Under the pieces are notes generated by a model. That model did not search any database. It was given only the letters and a program-made list of their open reading frames with translations, and was not told the DNA's origin. A program made the position numbers and the translations under genes. DNA of 64,000 nucleotides from Mesostigma viride (taxonomy: Eukaryota > Streptophyta > Mesostigmatophyceae > Mesostigmatales > Mesostigmataceae): NCBI GenBank assembly GCA_009746045.1, contig RPFO01001476.1:1-64000 (forward strand), in the 5' to 3' direction. Numbering within the stretch: position 1 is the stretch's first letter; each line of letters begins with the position of its first letter. Shown here one piece after another: positions 8,583-16,708 of this stretch.

Positions 8583-9611
8583 CTAGATCTTGACCCTCTT
8601 GGGCCCCACCCTCGAGAACCGGTCGCGGTTCAGGGGCCGGGTCAAGAGCAAGTCATCCCTCATCTCTCGTCTGTTCCTGTCCACGATGCCCGCCGGGGTG
8701 GGCCCCTCCGGCGGCTTCACGAACGCGGCCATCGCCCGCTTCACCTCGACCGCCGCCTCGTGAAGGTCCTTGTCCGGCGCCCGGTCCATGACCTTGTACA
8801 TGAAGAACCAGGCGTTCGCCAGCTGACCGTCGTCCATCGCGTCCCTGGCGCTACCGGCCCTCACGCCGTTCAGCTCCTTGAAGGCCGACGCGCTCATCCC
8901 CGTGGCCGCCTCGCAGGTCTTGTCGCCCAGGAACGCCATCACGCTCCCCACGCGCTCCTTGGGGACGACCGAGCTCACCAGGTCCGCCAGCCTGTGCTGC
9001 GTGTCCTTCGCGCGCAGGCGCAGGGTCGGGTCGCACTCGCGCACAGGCGCCACGTAGTCCGGCCTCGTGCGACCGTTGCCCGGTCGGGTCAGCACCGCCA
9101 CCGTGGTGCTCGTGCCGTGGACCGCGTCGTGGGCGTCGCGCACCACAGCCATCATCGAGATGTCCCCCGCCATGATGCGATCCACCCAGTCCTGTGCCTC
9201 CAGCTCGAACTCGTTGCTGATCCAAGCGGCTAGCTTGTTGACCAGCTTCAAGTGGATCCAGGTGCCACGGTCCTCGTTGGGGCCAGTTTTGACAGTGTCA
9301 AAAACCGTTGTGGAGGTCGGGGTGCGCGCACCCTTACCACTCAGACGCCTTTCTAGAGCACTCACAAATTTCTGGGCAGGATCCCAACGCCAGTAATCCT
9401 TAAAATCTTTGGCGCCATTAGAGGCAGCATGTGCCAGATCCTTTCCTGATACCTTCTTGTCCGATTTGCGCACACGAATCTCCTTTACAGGATCTACCTG
9501 AAATCCTGCTGCGGGTTTCAGTGTAAATATCCAATGTTTATGGTTTTCTCTGGCCAATACAAACAAACTGTGAGTAAAGGGAGCCGATGCCACACTGAGA
9601 GCCATTGTCAT
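8583..9611 (-). CDS. KilA-N domain protein (full-length copy)
   Basis: A 342-residue protein; ATG at 9611 with a TTAAATAAT leader. Residues about 70-150 carry the KilA-N hallmarks: W-x-W-D, a helix, TSTTVFDTV, then DRGTWIHLKLVNKLAAWIS and EFELEAQDWV, which match the RGTWVHP...A-x-W-(I/L)S core of poxvirus, phycodnavirus and phage KilA-N proteins. KilA-N is a DNA-binding fold. The C-terminal 190 residues are helical and unassigned. A truncated paralogue lies immediately upstream, so local duplication has occurred. Confidence 0.8.
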   Translation of the reverse strand: MTMALSVASAPFTHSLFVLARENHKHWIFTLKPAAGFQVDPVKEIRVRKSDKKVSGKDLAHAASNGAKDFKDYWRWDPAQKFVSALERRLSGKGARTPTSTTVFDTVKTGPNEDRGTWIHLKLVNKLAAWISNEFELEAQDWVDRIMAGDISMMAVVRDAHDAVHGTSTTVAVLTRPGNGRTRPDYVAPVRECDPTLRLRAKDTQHRLADLVSSVVPKERVGSVMAFLGDKTCEAATGMSASAFKELNGVRAGSARDAMDDGQLANAWFFMYKVMDRAPDKDLHEAAVEVKRAMAAFVKPPEGPTPAGIVDRNRREMRDDLLLTRPLNRDRFSRVGPKRVKI

Positions 9612-9629
9612 TATTTAACAACTCACAAT

Positions 9630-9905
9630 TTATTTTCGACAATTTAGACGCACTTCTTGAACAGTCTCCAGCTTCATAGCCAGTCGGGTCACTGAGTGGG
9701 AGCTTATCCACATGGCCAACTGACTCACGAGACGGGGGTGGATCCAGGTCCCGCGCTCTTCGTTCAAGCCTGTCGTCACCTCCTGAAAAACGTTTGTGGA
9801 GGTCGGCTCAGTACTGAGACCACCCCTGAGCTCCTCTTCTAACTCGTTGGCAAAGTCCTGCACGCTGTCCAGCCTCCACCAGTTTTTGAACAGCTTGAAG
9901 CACAT
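9630..9905 (-). pseudogene. Truncated KilA-N paralogue
   Basis: The frame is open from 10007, but the first ATG is at 9905, giving 91 residues. It keeps WWRLDSVQDFANELEEEL, TSTNVFQEV and ERGTWIHPRLVSQLAMWIS, close to the neighbouring KilA-N protein, then diverges and stops just after the core without the C-terminal domain. The region upstream of the ATG reads as a Gly/Arg-rich stretch that may be a decayed 5' end. Most likely a partial duplicate; a small functional KilA-N-only protein is also possible. Confidence 0.65.
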
Positions 9906-10320
9906 CCGCAGTCGGCCTGCGGCGGCGCCTAGAGAGGGGTCGACAATCCAACTCGCGCCCCGCCCCCGCCCGCCCGCTGCTCGGCCCTGGCTTGGATTCT
10001 CCTGCACTACTTCTTTTTCTGATGAATCTAAAAATAAATTTATGGCTATAGACCCTCTATGATTCTACAGGTGCATGCACATATATATGAAAAACTATTC
10101 AGGCCGGCGTGCAAAAAAGAAGTCGCGCAAAAGAATCCAACCAAACTCGAGGCGTGGCTGTACCCGGACAGGAACCGCCCCACTCGGTCGATGGCCGGTC
10201 CAGGTTCGCCGCCTGTCGAGCGTGGATGTGATATGTATGCATGCATGAGTAGACACGGGGGGGTCGCGAATGAAAACAGATTGGATTAAAGAAATGGAAT
10301 AATATTCATTCAACGATTCA
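9906..10320. other. AT-rich spacer after KilA-N genes
   Basis: About 415 bp with no supported gene. It contains the possible decayed 5' end of the KilA-N copy, an ATATATATG stretch near 10080 and scattered short frames. It probably holds promoter sequence for the minus-strand KilA-N genes. Confidence 0.4.
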
Positions 10321-10503
10321 TCACGACACAGACAGCCTAAGCCGCATCATCTTGTCCAGGATATCATGGGGGCTGTACGCGGGCTTCCTGGCCGCGCGCT
10401 CCCTGGCCCTGATGGCCAGATGGACCGCGCACCGCTTGCCCCTAGGTGCGCGCGGCTTGTTGCATTTGGTCCCCTGGGGGGTTATCTCGACGCATCGTGC
10501 CAT
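10321..10503 (-). CDS. Small Cys3His-module protein (60 aa)
   Basis: A complete 60-residue protein with ATG at 10503. C4, C14, C25 and H28 give exactly the spacing (C-x9-C-x10-C-x2-H) of the protein at 7637-8413, with QGTKC and KRCAVH matching GGAC and KRCALH. The short tail is Arg-rich then amphipathic (YSPHDILDKMMRLRLSV). This is the minimal form of the family: the module plus one helix. Likely zinc-binding; partner unknown. Confidence 0.65.
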   Translation of the reverse strand: MARCVEITPQGTKCNKPRAPRGKRCAVHLAIRARERAARKPAYSPHDILDKMMRLRLSVS

Positions 10504-10543
10504 CGCGGCGGTTCACACTAGCGTCAGCGAGAAAAAACGCGGC

Positions 10544-11199
10544 TCACTCGGCCGCGTGCTCGAAGAAGGGGAAGGCCAGCCTCTCGGGCGCGGGCCTGCG
10601 CTCGGCCAGGCAGAGCGGGCACTGGCCGCGGGAGGGGATGGCGTCGTCGTGCAGGTACACGGTCATGCACCAGAGGCAGATGGGGAGGTCGTGGGGAGGG
10701 GGCGCGCGCTTCCCCTGGCCGACGGGAGCGTGGACGGGGAGGAACCCCCGCCGCGACTGCTTTTCCATGCAAACCCCGCAAGACACGCGAGCCCCCCCTC
10801 GGGCACGCGGTACACGGGCCGGACACAGGGGCGCCCGCCGGCCTGCACCCCCTCCGCGAGCTGCCGCACCCCTGCCGCGTTGGCCGGGGTCACACGCGCG
10901 CGTGTCACGACCCCCGGGGCTGCGCCGAGCAGCGAAAGATGGAGGGCGGCCGCACGGTCCTCGGCAATCTTGCAGAAGGCCTCGTCGTTTTTGGCGTGGG
11001 AGGGGGCGTTCACTCGAAATTCCAGCTCGTATCCGCGGCATTCCGAGCAATAGAGCGCCTTCCCACCAAAGAAGGTGCAAGGGTCCTTCCAGTCGCCGCA
11101 ATACTGGCACTGGGGGTACTTTCCCCACAGTCCCGGGACTTTCTCGGGTCGTCGCTCGGACGTGTCCCAGCCACGGGGGGGCGGCATCATTCGAAACAT
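10544..11199 (-). pseudogene. Double zinc-finger/RING-like protein split by a frameshift
   Basis: The N-terminal part (ATG at 11199, or 11190) reads CQYC...CSEC, a four-Cys zinc ribbon, followed by a helical region. It runs in one frame to a run of seven C at 10792-10798. The C-terminal part reads in another frame: CGVC, then CLWC, then CPLC, a RING-like set, ending EHAAE. One extra nucleotide in the homopolymer would join the two. So this is either an assembly indel or a recent null mutation. The combination suggests a ubiquitin-ligase-like viral protein; unproven. Confidence 0.6.
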
Positions 11200-11429
11200 G
11201 GTACCTGGCAGCCCCGGATCTTTTCTATGCACGACGCGACCAACGCGGGACCGCGGGCAATCGCGACAGTCCTTTCCTGTCCCTCCGCAGCCACAGAGAA
11301 TCGCTACCAGCGAGGACTATCGCCTCTCAGCCACGGGCTCTATCGGATTTCAAGAAGCATCCACCGACGTAGTCGACTTATTCATTTTGCAAGCGTGCCC
11401 ACTCCTTATTTCTTTACAAGTCGCCCACC

Positions 11430-11731
11430 GGTTATGAGGCACCGTCACCGTCACCCACCAGTTATGAGGTACTGGCGCCGGTCCCCACCGACTAAAGGTA
11501 ATGGCAGCGTCACCGACCCAAAAAGGTACTGGCACCGTCCCCCAATAAAGGTACTGGCACCGTCACCGACCAAAAAGGTACTGGCACCGTCCCCCCAAAA
11601 AGGTACTGGCACCGGCCCCCACTGACTAAATGTACACTGGCACCGGCCCCCACTGACTAAATGTACACTGGCACCGGCCCCCACTGACTAAATGTACACT
11701 GGCACCGGCCCCCACTGACTAAATGTACACT
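11430..11731 (+). repeat. Minisatellite, 31-bp unit plus degenerate units
   Basis: Four exact copies of a 31-bp unit starting GGCACCGGCCCCCACTGACT occupy 11608-11731. Upstream from about 11430 lie shorter, variable relatives built on GGTACTGGCACCGTC and ACCGACC with AAAAAGG spacers. The graded degeneracy suggests repeated slippage with the right end youngest. Confidence 0.85.
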
Positions 11732-12059
11732 GGCACCGGCACCACGGGCAATTACGATTCATTAATAGACACGTGCAATTACGATGCACGTGAATAAATG
11801 AACTGTCGCCCATTATCTGTCCCTTGTGCATTGCTGAGAGGAAAGTAAAGCGGTAAAATAGGCACTCCAGCATTCGGCAAAGGAAAAGTGGCCCGTGGTT
11901 GAGCGCGCTGACAGATTTTTTATCGTGGGTCGCACTCCATTCGCTCTCTCTCTCGCGGTTAGCGGCGACGTTACCTACCTGAAAACCTGGTTACCTGGCC
12001 TGGCAGGCAATCCCAACCGGTTCTCGGCCGCCTTCTCGGGTCGCTGCGTCTCCTCGAGG

Positions 12060-12250
12060 CGTGCGACGTTCAGGGCCTTACTCCCGAGGCGTGGGGCGTC
12101 GATCCTTTGTTTTATCAGGGCGTGGGACGCCGGCCTTTGTTTTGTCAGCGCGCGGGGCGTCGGCCTTGATTGTTTTACCGGGGCGCGCGGCTTCGGGTCT
12201 CGTTTTACCGGGGCGTACGACGCCATTCTCCTTTCACCAGGGCGCGTGAC
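12060..12250 (+). repeat. Degenerate ~33-36-bp GC-rich tandem repeat
   Basis: About five imperfect units share a GGCGTGGGACGCCGGCCTTT-like segment followed by a T-rich stretch (TTTTATCAG, TTTTGTCAG, TTTTACCGG). It ends just before the TTTTATCACG leader of the next gene. Open frames exist on both strands but start without ATG, so I treat it as non-coding. Confidence 0.55.
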
Positions 12251-12272
12251 CTAGAAGCCGTTTTATCACGCT

Positions 12273-13490
12273 ATGCCAGCATTCCTGCGCACGAGCACCG
12301 GACGCAGGACCGTCGACCCGTTCATCCCGTGGGTGGACGACCTGGACGATGACCTGCTCGAGGTATTCGTCAAGAACATGTGCAGGCTGGACCGGAAGGC
12401 CTGCATGTTGATGATGCTCACCTCCAAGGCGGCCTGGGAGGCCCTGTGGCCCACATACAGGGAGCACCACGCGCGGGCCACCGACGAGGCCGACCGGCGG
12501 TTTGTCCACCGCGTGTGGAGGGACCGGGTGCTGACCCCTGGGGACCTCTCCTTCGCCGGCGTGCCCGTCCTCAGGGTGACAGTGTACGATGCCGACTCGC
12601 GGCTGGAGCCCCCCAGCGACTTTGTGCGGGAGGAGGACTGCGGCCTGATGCCCCACCTGGTCGAGTGGAGGAGGCTCGCCGCCTTCGTGCGGAAGGTGCC
12701 GGGGGTCGTCATCTTCCTCCTCGACGCGGCCAAGCGCAGGGATGGGTGGGAGCTCTCCTTCGACTACGCCGTCCTGGCCGGCCTGGTGGTCTGCGCGGCG
12801 GAGGGCGTCTCGCTCCCCTCGTGCCGACTCCTCCTCGTGTTGCGCTCCAACTCGAGCTTCGCCTACGCGGTGGCCCCCGCCGCGATCCGCCAACCGCTGA
12901 CCCAGGCGCTGGCCAGGTGCGGGGGCAGCATAGACTTCCTCGGGGCCCAGACCATCGCGCTGGGGGGCACCTTTCGCTATGCCCTGTCGCAGGTGCGAGC
13001 CGGCGCAGGCGGCACGGCCGTTTTCATGGCGACGGCGAGAGGCACCGTCGTCATGGGGGCGCACGACAGCGTGTCGACCTTCTACTTCAACCAGGACGTG
13101 GGGGGCGTCGACCTCATCAACCCGGTGGTGCACGAACGGTACAACGCGCACTGCCGGGACAACGGCCGCGGCATGGCCCCCTGCACCTGCTTCACGGAGG
13201 ACACCCGGCCCCTCCTGGTCGGCGAAGGGGACGTGACGGCCGTGAGGGGGGCGGTGGACCTGCTGGTGGACGACTCCCCCACCGTCCCCGCCCAGCAGGA
13301 CGTCCGCGTCCGCGTCACCGATGGGCGCCCCCAGGCGACGGTGCGCGTGGTCGGGCGCACGCCGAGGGAGGGCCAGGCGGGGGACGCGGTGTTGAGCGTG
13401 CACGGCCGCGGTCTCGACGTCCGGGACGCGGACCTGGCCGAGTGGAAGGAGCGCTGGCCGATCGTGCTGGCCTCCGACGTTCTGTGCTGA
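12273..13490 (+). CDS. F-box-like N-terminus, large protein of unknown function
   Basis: A 405-residue protein, ATG at 12273, preceded 8-12 bp upstream by TTTTATCA. Residues about 22-57 (LDDDLLEVFVKNMCRLDRKA, then LMMLTSKAAWEAL) resemble an F-box: leucine-rich, with LTSKAAWEAL in the position of the usual C-R/K-x-W helix. Many pandoravirus-like genomes carry F-box proteins that are thought to link targets to SCF ubiquitin ligases. The rest is beta-rich with a middle GGTFRYAL...FYFNQDVGGVDL region and no family I know. No frame breaks. F-box assignment is tentative. Confidence 0.6.
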   Translation: MPAFLRTSTGRRTVDPFIPWVDDLDDDLLEVFVKNMCRLDRKACMLMMLTSKAAWEALWPTYREHHARATDEADRRFVHRVWRDRVLTPGDLSFAGVPVLRVTVYDADSRLEPPSDFVREEDCGLMPHLVEWRRLAAFVRKVPGVVIFLLDAAKRRDGWELSFDYAVLAGLVVCAAEGVSLPSCRLLLVLRSNSSFAYAVAPAAIRQPLTQALARCGGSIDFLGAQTIALGGTFRYALSQVRAGAGGTAVFMATARGTVVMGAHDSVSTFYFNQDVGGVDLINPVVHERYNAHCRDNGRGMAPCTCFTEDTRPLLVGEGDVTAVRGAVDLLVDDSPTVPAQQDVRVRVTDGRPQATVRVVGRTPREGQAGDAVLSVHGRGLDVRDADLAEWKERWPIVLASDVLC

Positions 13491-13582
13491 CCCGATATGT
13501 TCGGATGTGATGTCTTATTTATTTATTTATTTATCAATAAATTACGTTTTCTGTGGCGTGTCACTCATTGGCGTCATTCCCA

Positions 13583-14100
13583 CTACTTGCACTTGGCGAA
13601 ACCAATCGAGAATATCTTCTTGGCCTTGCACCGCGCGCTCAGTTTCTTGTTGAATATCGCGCCGAAGAACGCGCCGATAGGATTGTGTTTCAGCGCGAAG
13701 TTCACCGGTTTGCCCACCACCTTGGCCAGCTTCTTGCCCCCCGGCCCCATCAGCCCCAGCACGCTAGACACGCCGTCGGCTATCGACAGCAGAGGGTGGA
13801 CGCGATGTACGCCGCCTTCTGCCCCTCCACCAGCGCCGTCCTCAGCACCGCCTTGGCCCTCCGCCGCCTGCGGCCCTTGTCCTCGCCGCCCGCCGCCGCC
13901 GCCACCGGCAGCGCGGGAGGGGGCGCGCTCAGGCCCGTCTCCAGAAGCGCCTCGATCGCCTCCGACCGGTAGAGCGGCACGGACTCGTACTCGGGCAGCC
14001 GCGCGGTCAGCAGCGGGTCGGGCTTGGAGGCATCGCGCAGGCCCAGCCACAGGCTGAGGGTGAGTACCAGTATCAGGGTCACGATCAGATACGCGCGCAT
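13583..14100 (-). pseudogene. Membrane-anchored protein split by a frameshift
   Basis: The ATG at 14100 follows TTTTATAGC. The N-terminus is a hydrophobic segment (YLIVTLILVLTLSLWLGL), a signal anchor or signal peptide, then a linker with a basic patch (GRRRRRAKAV). This frame stops at 13780. Another frame continues with a Gly-rich hydrophobic stretch (DGVSSVLGLMGPGGKKLAKV...AFFGAIF) and ends CKAKKIFSIGFAKCK at 13583. One missing nucleotide at about 13790-13830 would connect them. The tail is nearly the same as the 23-residue ORF just upstream, supporting the second frame as genuine. Function unknown; may be a viral membrane protein. Confidence 0.55.
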
Positions 14101-14139
14101 GTCGCACTACCATAGACGCAGCTATAAAACCGATATCGA

Positions 14140-14211
14140 TCACTTGCACTTGGCCTTCCCGAACGAGAAAAACTTCTTGGCCTTGCACCCGGTGCATCTG
14201 CCGACAGGCAT
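14140..14211 (-). CDS. Micro-ORF (23 aa) echoing a neighbour's C-terminus
   Basis: ATG at 14211, stop at 14140. The peptide contains CTGCKAKKFFSFGKAKCK, almost the same as the last 15 residues of the split gene immediately downstream (CKAKKIFSIGFAKCK). The repeated Cys-Lys tail could be a sorting or metal-binding tag; alternatively this is the surviving 3' end of a duplicated gene. The matching residues are evidence that it was once translated. Confidence 0.4.
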   Translation of the reverse strand: MPVGRCTGCKAKKFFSFGKAKCK

Positions 14212-14246
14212 CCGTATCGCGTATACAACTAACCGATCTTTATTAA

Positions 14247-14573
14247 TCAGAAACGTTTACGCTTACCCGCGAGTCCCCGCCTACCAGGCGTGACGACGGT
14301 CTTGGCGGCTCTCATGACCCAATCGACGATGGCGTCCGGCCCTCTATAAAGTATGCCCGCGCCTCGTTCTCTCAGTCGGCGCAGTTTATCCATAGCCACG
14401 AGCCACGCCCGCTGCAGGTTCCGCTCCACCGCATTGGCCTCCCTGAGATCTCTCCTGTACTGATCAGGGGGGGCATCGCCCTTCGCCGACACCTTCGCCT
14501 TCGCCAATGCCTCCAACGCCCCGCCGAAACGATACGCCAGCATCCCCGATGCCGCGTTGTAATTATGCTCCAT
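14247..14573 (-). CDS. Hypothetical helical basic protein
   Basis: I take the ATG at 14573 (MEHNYNAASG), giving 108 residues; the longer frame lacks an ATG. It is predicted helical (ALEALAKAKVSAK, REANAVERNLQRAWLVAMDKLRRL) and ends in a basic tail (RRGLAGKRKRF) that looks like a nuclear localisation signal or nucleic-acid contact. No family recognised. Confidence 0.5.
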   Translation of the reverse strand: MEHNYNAASGMLAYRFGGALEALAKAKVSAKGDAPPDQYRRDLREANAVERNLQRAWLVAMDKLRRLRERGAGILYRGPDAIVDWVMRAAKTVVTPGRRGLAGKRKRF

Positions 14574-14755
14574 GGCCGGCGTCAGCACTGCAGCGGCTCG
14601 TGAGCGGTGTGCGCGTCGTGGGGTGCGCGTTTTCTTGCCGCCATGTTACAATACGCGCGTGTGTTTTTATATTCCGCGAATATATGTTTACTAAGCCGGG
14701 CGATCTACTTTGGGAGTGACCATCAAATTTTGTGTGCCGTACGTCATATACCCCC

Positions 14756-15313
14756 ATGTCGGCGATCGTGCACGTGGAGGGCGTGCCGGGATCGGGCAAG
14801 ACCTTCCTCTGCTCCATGCTCAGGATCAAGGCCAAGTGCGTGGACACGGACGACCTGTGGGCCAAGGCCGACGACATAGCCGACGAGAGGAAGCGAGACG
14901 GGCAGAGGGCCGTCAACAAGCGAGCCCTCGTGAACCGCATGATACGAGAGCTCGTCAGGGACAGGGAGCGAGACCGCCCGCTCGTGTTCGTCGGCCTGCA
15001 CGCGCCCCCCAGGGCGAACCACAAGTTCTTCATCCGCCTCGAGGACCACCCCGCCGCCTACCGCCGCCTGCTCCTGCGCGAGGTGGACAAGTACGTCACG
15101 CGCGCCGACGACCTGCGCAGGCACGTGCGCGAGGTCGCGGACCCCAGGGACATCGACATCCCCCGCGTGGCCAACCTCGCGAGCATACCCTCCAACTACC
15201 CCGACTTCGTCCGCAACTACAAGCAGAGGAGGGACTACATGAAGGCCAGGGGCTACAAGGTCGTGCCCCAGGACGCGATCGCCCGCTTCATCGACGCCCT
15301 CGGGGAGGAATGA
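14756..15313 (+). CDS. P-loop NTPase / nucleotide kinase-like protein
   Basis: I choose the ATG at 14756, just after a CATATACCCCC leader, giving 185 residues; an in-frame ATG at 14732 would add eight. Walker A GVPGSGKT lies at residues 9-16, VDTDDLW at about 33-39 is placed like the acidic strand of small kinases, and LVFVGLHAP at about 80 like the Walker B strand. The rest is a charged helical lid-like region with many R/K. Similar single-domain P-loop proteins recur in giant viruses; the substrate is unknown. Confidence 0.7.
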   Translation: MSAIVHVEGVPGSGKTFLCSMLRIKAKCVDTDDLWAKADDIADERKRDGQRAVNKRALVNRMIRELVRDRERDRPLVFVGLHAPPRANHKFFIRLEDHPAAYRRLLLREVDKYVTRADDLRRHVREVADPRDIDIPRVANLASIPSNYPDFVRNYKQRRDYMKARGYKVVPQDAIARFIDALGEE

Positions 15314-15351
15314 ACACAAATATCTCTGCGTATCGTGCATGACTCGCTCGC

Positions 15352-15911
15352 ATGACTAAGTGCACTTCTCTCACATCCAAGGGGCGCAGGTGCCGCCGCC
15401 CCGCCTCAGGTGCCTGCCATGGTCGGTGCGCCGCGCACAGGGTGCGCGCGTCCAGCACCGAGGCCCAGAACACCTGGGAACGGGGCGAGGAAGCGGTCAG
15501 CGCGCCGAATCGGCGCAGGCCTCGTCCGGCCTCCCCCCGCAGATGCAGACGCTCCTCAGGGGCGGCGCCCCGGTGATGCCCCCTCCGCAGACGTTCCTCA
15601 GGGGGATGCAGTCGAGAACGGCGGGGGTCTTCCCACCCTACGCGCCACTGCCGCCGCCGCCGTTGACCGCGCAGGATGCGAATGACCGCATGGCGGAAAT
15701 GATCCACTCGTGGGGGCCGGCTGGCCCGTTCAAACTTCCTCCGCCCGAAGAAGACACCTACGGGTACCAGGCGGGGGGCATGGCTCTGGTTGGGCCCCAA
15801 ACGAGGTTCCCAGAGCTGCCGCGTGTCAGGTACCGCCTGCACGAGGCGGGCGCTCCACGCGGAATCCGCAGGGGCAAGGTCAGGACTAAGGGCAGCAGCG
15901 TGAGGAGGTGA
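15352..15911 (+). pseudogene. Cys3His-module protein with Pro-rich tail, frameshifted
   Basis: From the ATG at 15352 the first 29 residues hold C4, C14, C26 and H29 (C-x9-C-x11-C-x2-H), the same module as at 7637, 10321 and 17447. This frame stops at 15576. A second frame from about 15535 continues with SGLPPQMQTLLRGG, a Pro-rich segment and an ordered-looking stretch (DRMAEMIHSWGPAGPFKLPP) to 15911. A run of six C at 15533-15538 is the likely break; one extra C would merge the frames. Assembly error or early decay. Confidence 0.6.
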
Positions 15912-15940
15912 TCGATACTATAACCTCATCATACTGATGT

Positions 15941-16708
15941 ATGGAACGTGACAGACGCCAGCACACCATGGAAGAGCTCGTGCGCAAGTACAACGACCAG
16001 AGCGCCTACGTGGCCGCGAGCGCCGGACGGACCTTCCGCCCCGTGCCCCTCGCCCGGGCCGCCCGGGCCTGGACGGGCAGGTGCAGCAGGTGCGCCAGCC
16101 CCATCTCCCTGCGAGACCGCTCGGCCGTGTTCGGCCGCCCCGGCGCGTGGACCTGCTGGCCCTGCGCCCGCCTGCCCCTCGCCCCCCTCTTCGACGAGCT
16201 GGTGGAGGCCAGGGACAGGGCGCGCAGGTGCGGCCTGCCCAGGCCCGTGAAGGCAGACTCCGGCATACGCCCCCCGCCCATCCGCAGGCCGACGGGCGTG
16301 CGCCCCGCCGCGTGGGCGCGCGCAGAGAAGATGGCCAGGAACGCCAACGCGCGCATGCGGGCCGACGGGGCCAGGCCGTGTCTGGGCACCGCGCACGTCA
16401 CGGCGCTCTACCGCTCGCTCCTGCGCCGACCGCGGTGCGCCCTGTGTCGCAAGCCGCTGGACATCGGACCCCGCGCCAGGAAGGGGGACCGCCCCTCGCT
16501 CGACAGGCGCGACCCGGCCGACAGGAGCTACTGCGGGCGGAACGCGGCCCTGCTGTGCTTCGCCTGCAACCACGCAAAGCGCCTGCGCGACGGACTGCGC
16601 CTCTACCGCCTGCGTCTCCGCCGCGCAGGCTGTCGCTCGGGGGGTGAATGTAAAGAGGCGATTCGGTCTCCTCGAGATCCTCGGGATCGCTCCCATGATA
16701 GTACGTAG
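15941..16708 (+). CDS. HNH-like nuclease with N-terminal zinc ribbon
   Basis: ATG at 15941. CSRC (about residue 48) and CWPC (about 71) form a zinc-ribbon-like pair. Near the C-terminus CALC (about 166), PSLDRRDPADRSYCGRNAAL and CFACNHAKR resemble treble-clef HNH endonucleases, in which SLDR-x-D carries the metal-binding residues and C-x2-C...C-x2-C holds zinc. The last about 20 residues as assembled overlap the convergent gene; one additional G in the run at 16639-16644 would end the protein at about 16647. A homing or virus DNA-processing nuclease is likely. Confidence 0.7.
   Translation: MERDRRQHTMEELVRKYNDQSAYVAASAGRTFRPVPLARAARAWTGRCSRCASPISLRDRSAVFGRPGAWTCWPCARLPLAPLFDELVEARDRARRCGLPRPVKADSGIRPPPIRRPTGVRPAAWARAEKMARNANARMRADGARPCLGTAHVTALYRSLLRRPRCALCRKPLDIGPRARKGDRPSLDRRDPADRSYCGRNAALLCFACNHAKRLRDGLRLYRLRLRRAGCRSGGECKEAIRSPRDPRDRSHDST

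Larger units (their letters stand above)
11200..12272. other. Intergenic region with tandem repeats
   Basis: Just over 1 kb without a gene I can support. It contains the minisatellite at 11430-11731 and a degenerate GC-rich repeat at about 12060-12250. Long open frames on both strands here follow the repeats, begin without ATG and have no recognisable domain. Confidence 0.5.

Noticed and set aside
11895-12254. 119-residue ORF over the degenerate repeat
   Set aside because: Starts without ATG and its sequence merely follows the repeat; both strands are equally open.
12380-13510. Second long ORF overlapping the F-box-like gene
   Set aside because: Composition is Gly/Arg/Pro-only and starts inside the gene; shadow frame.
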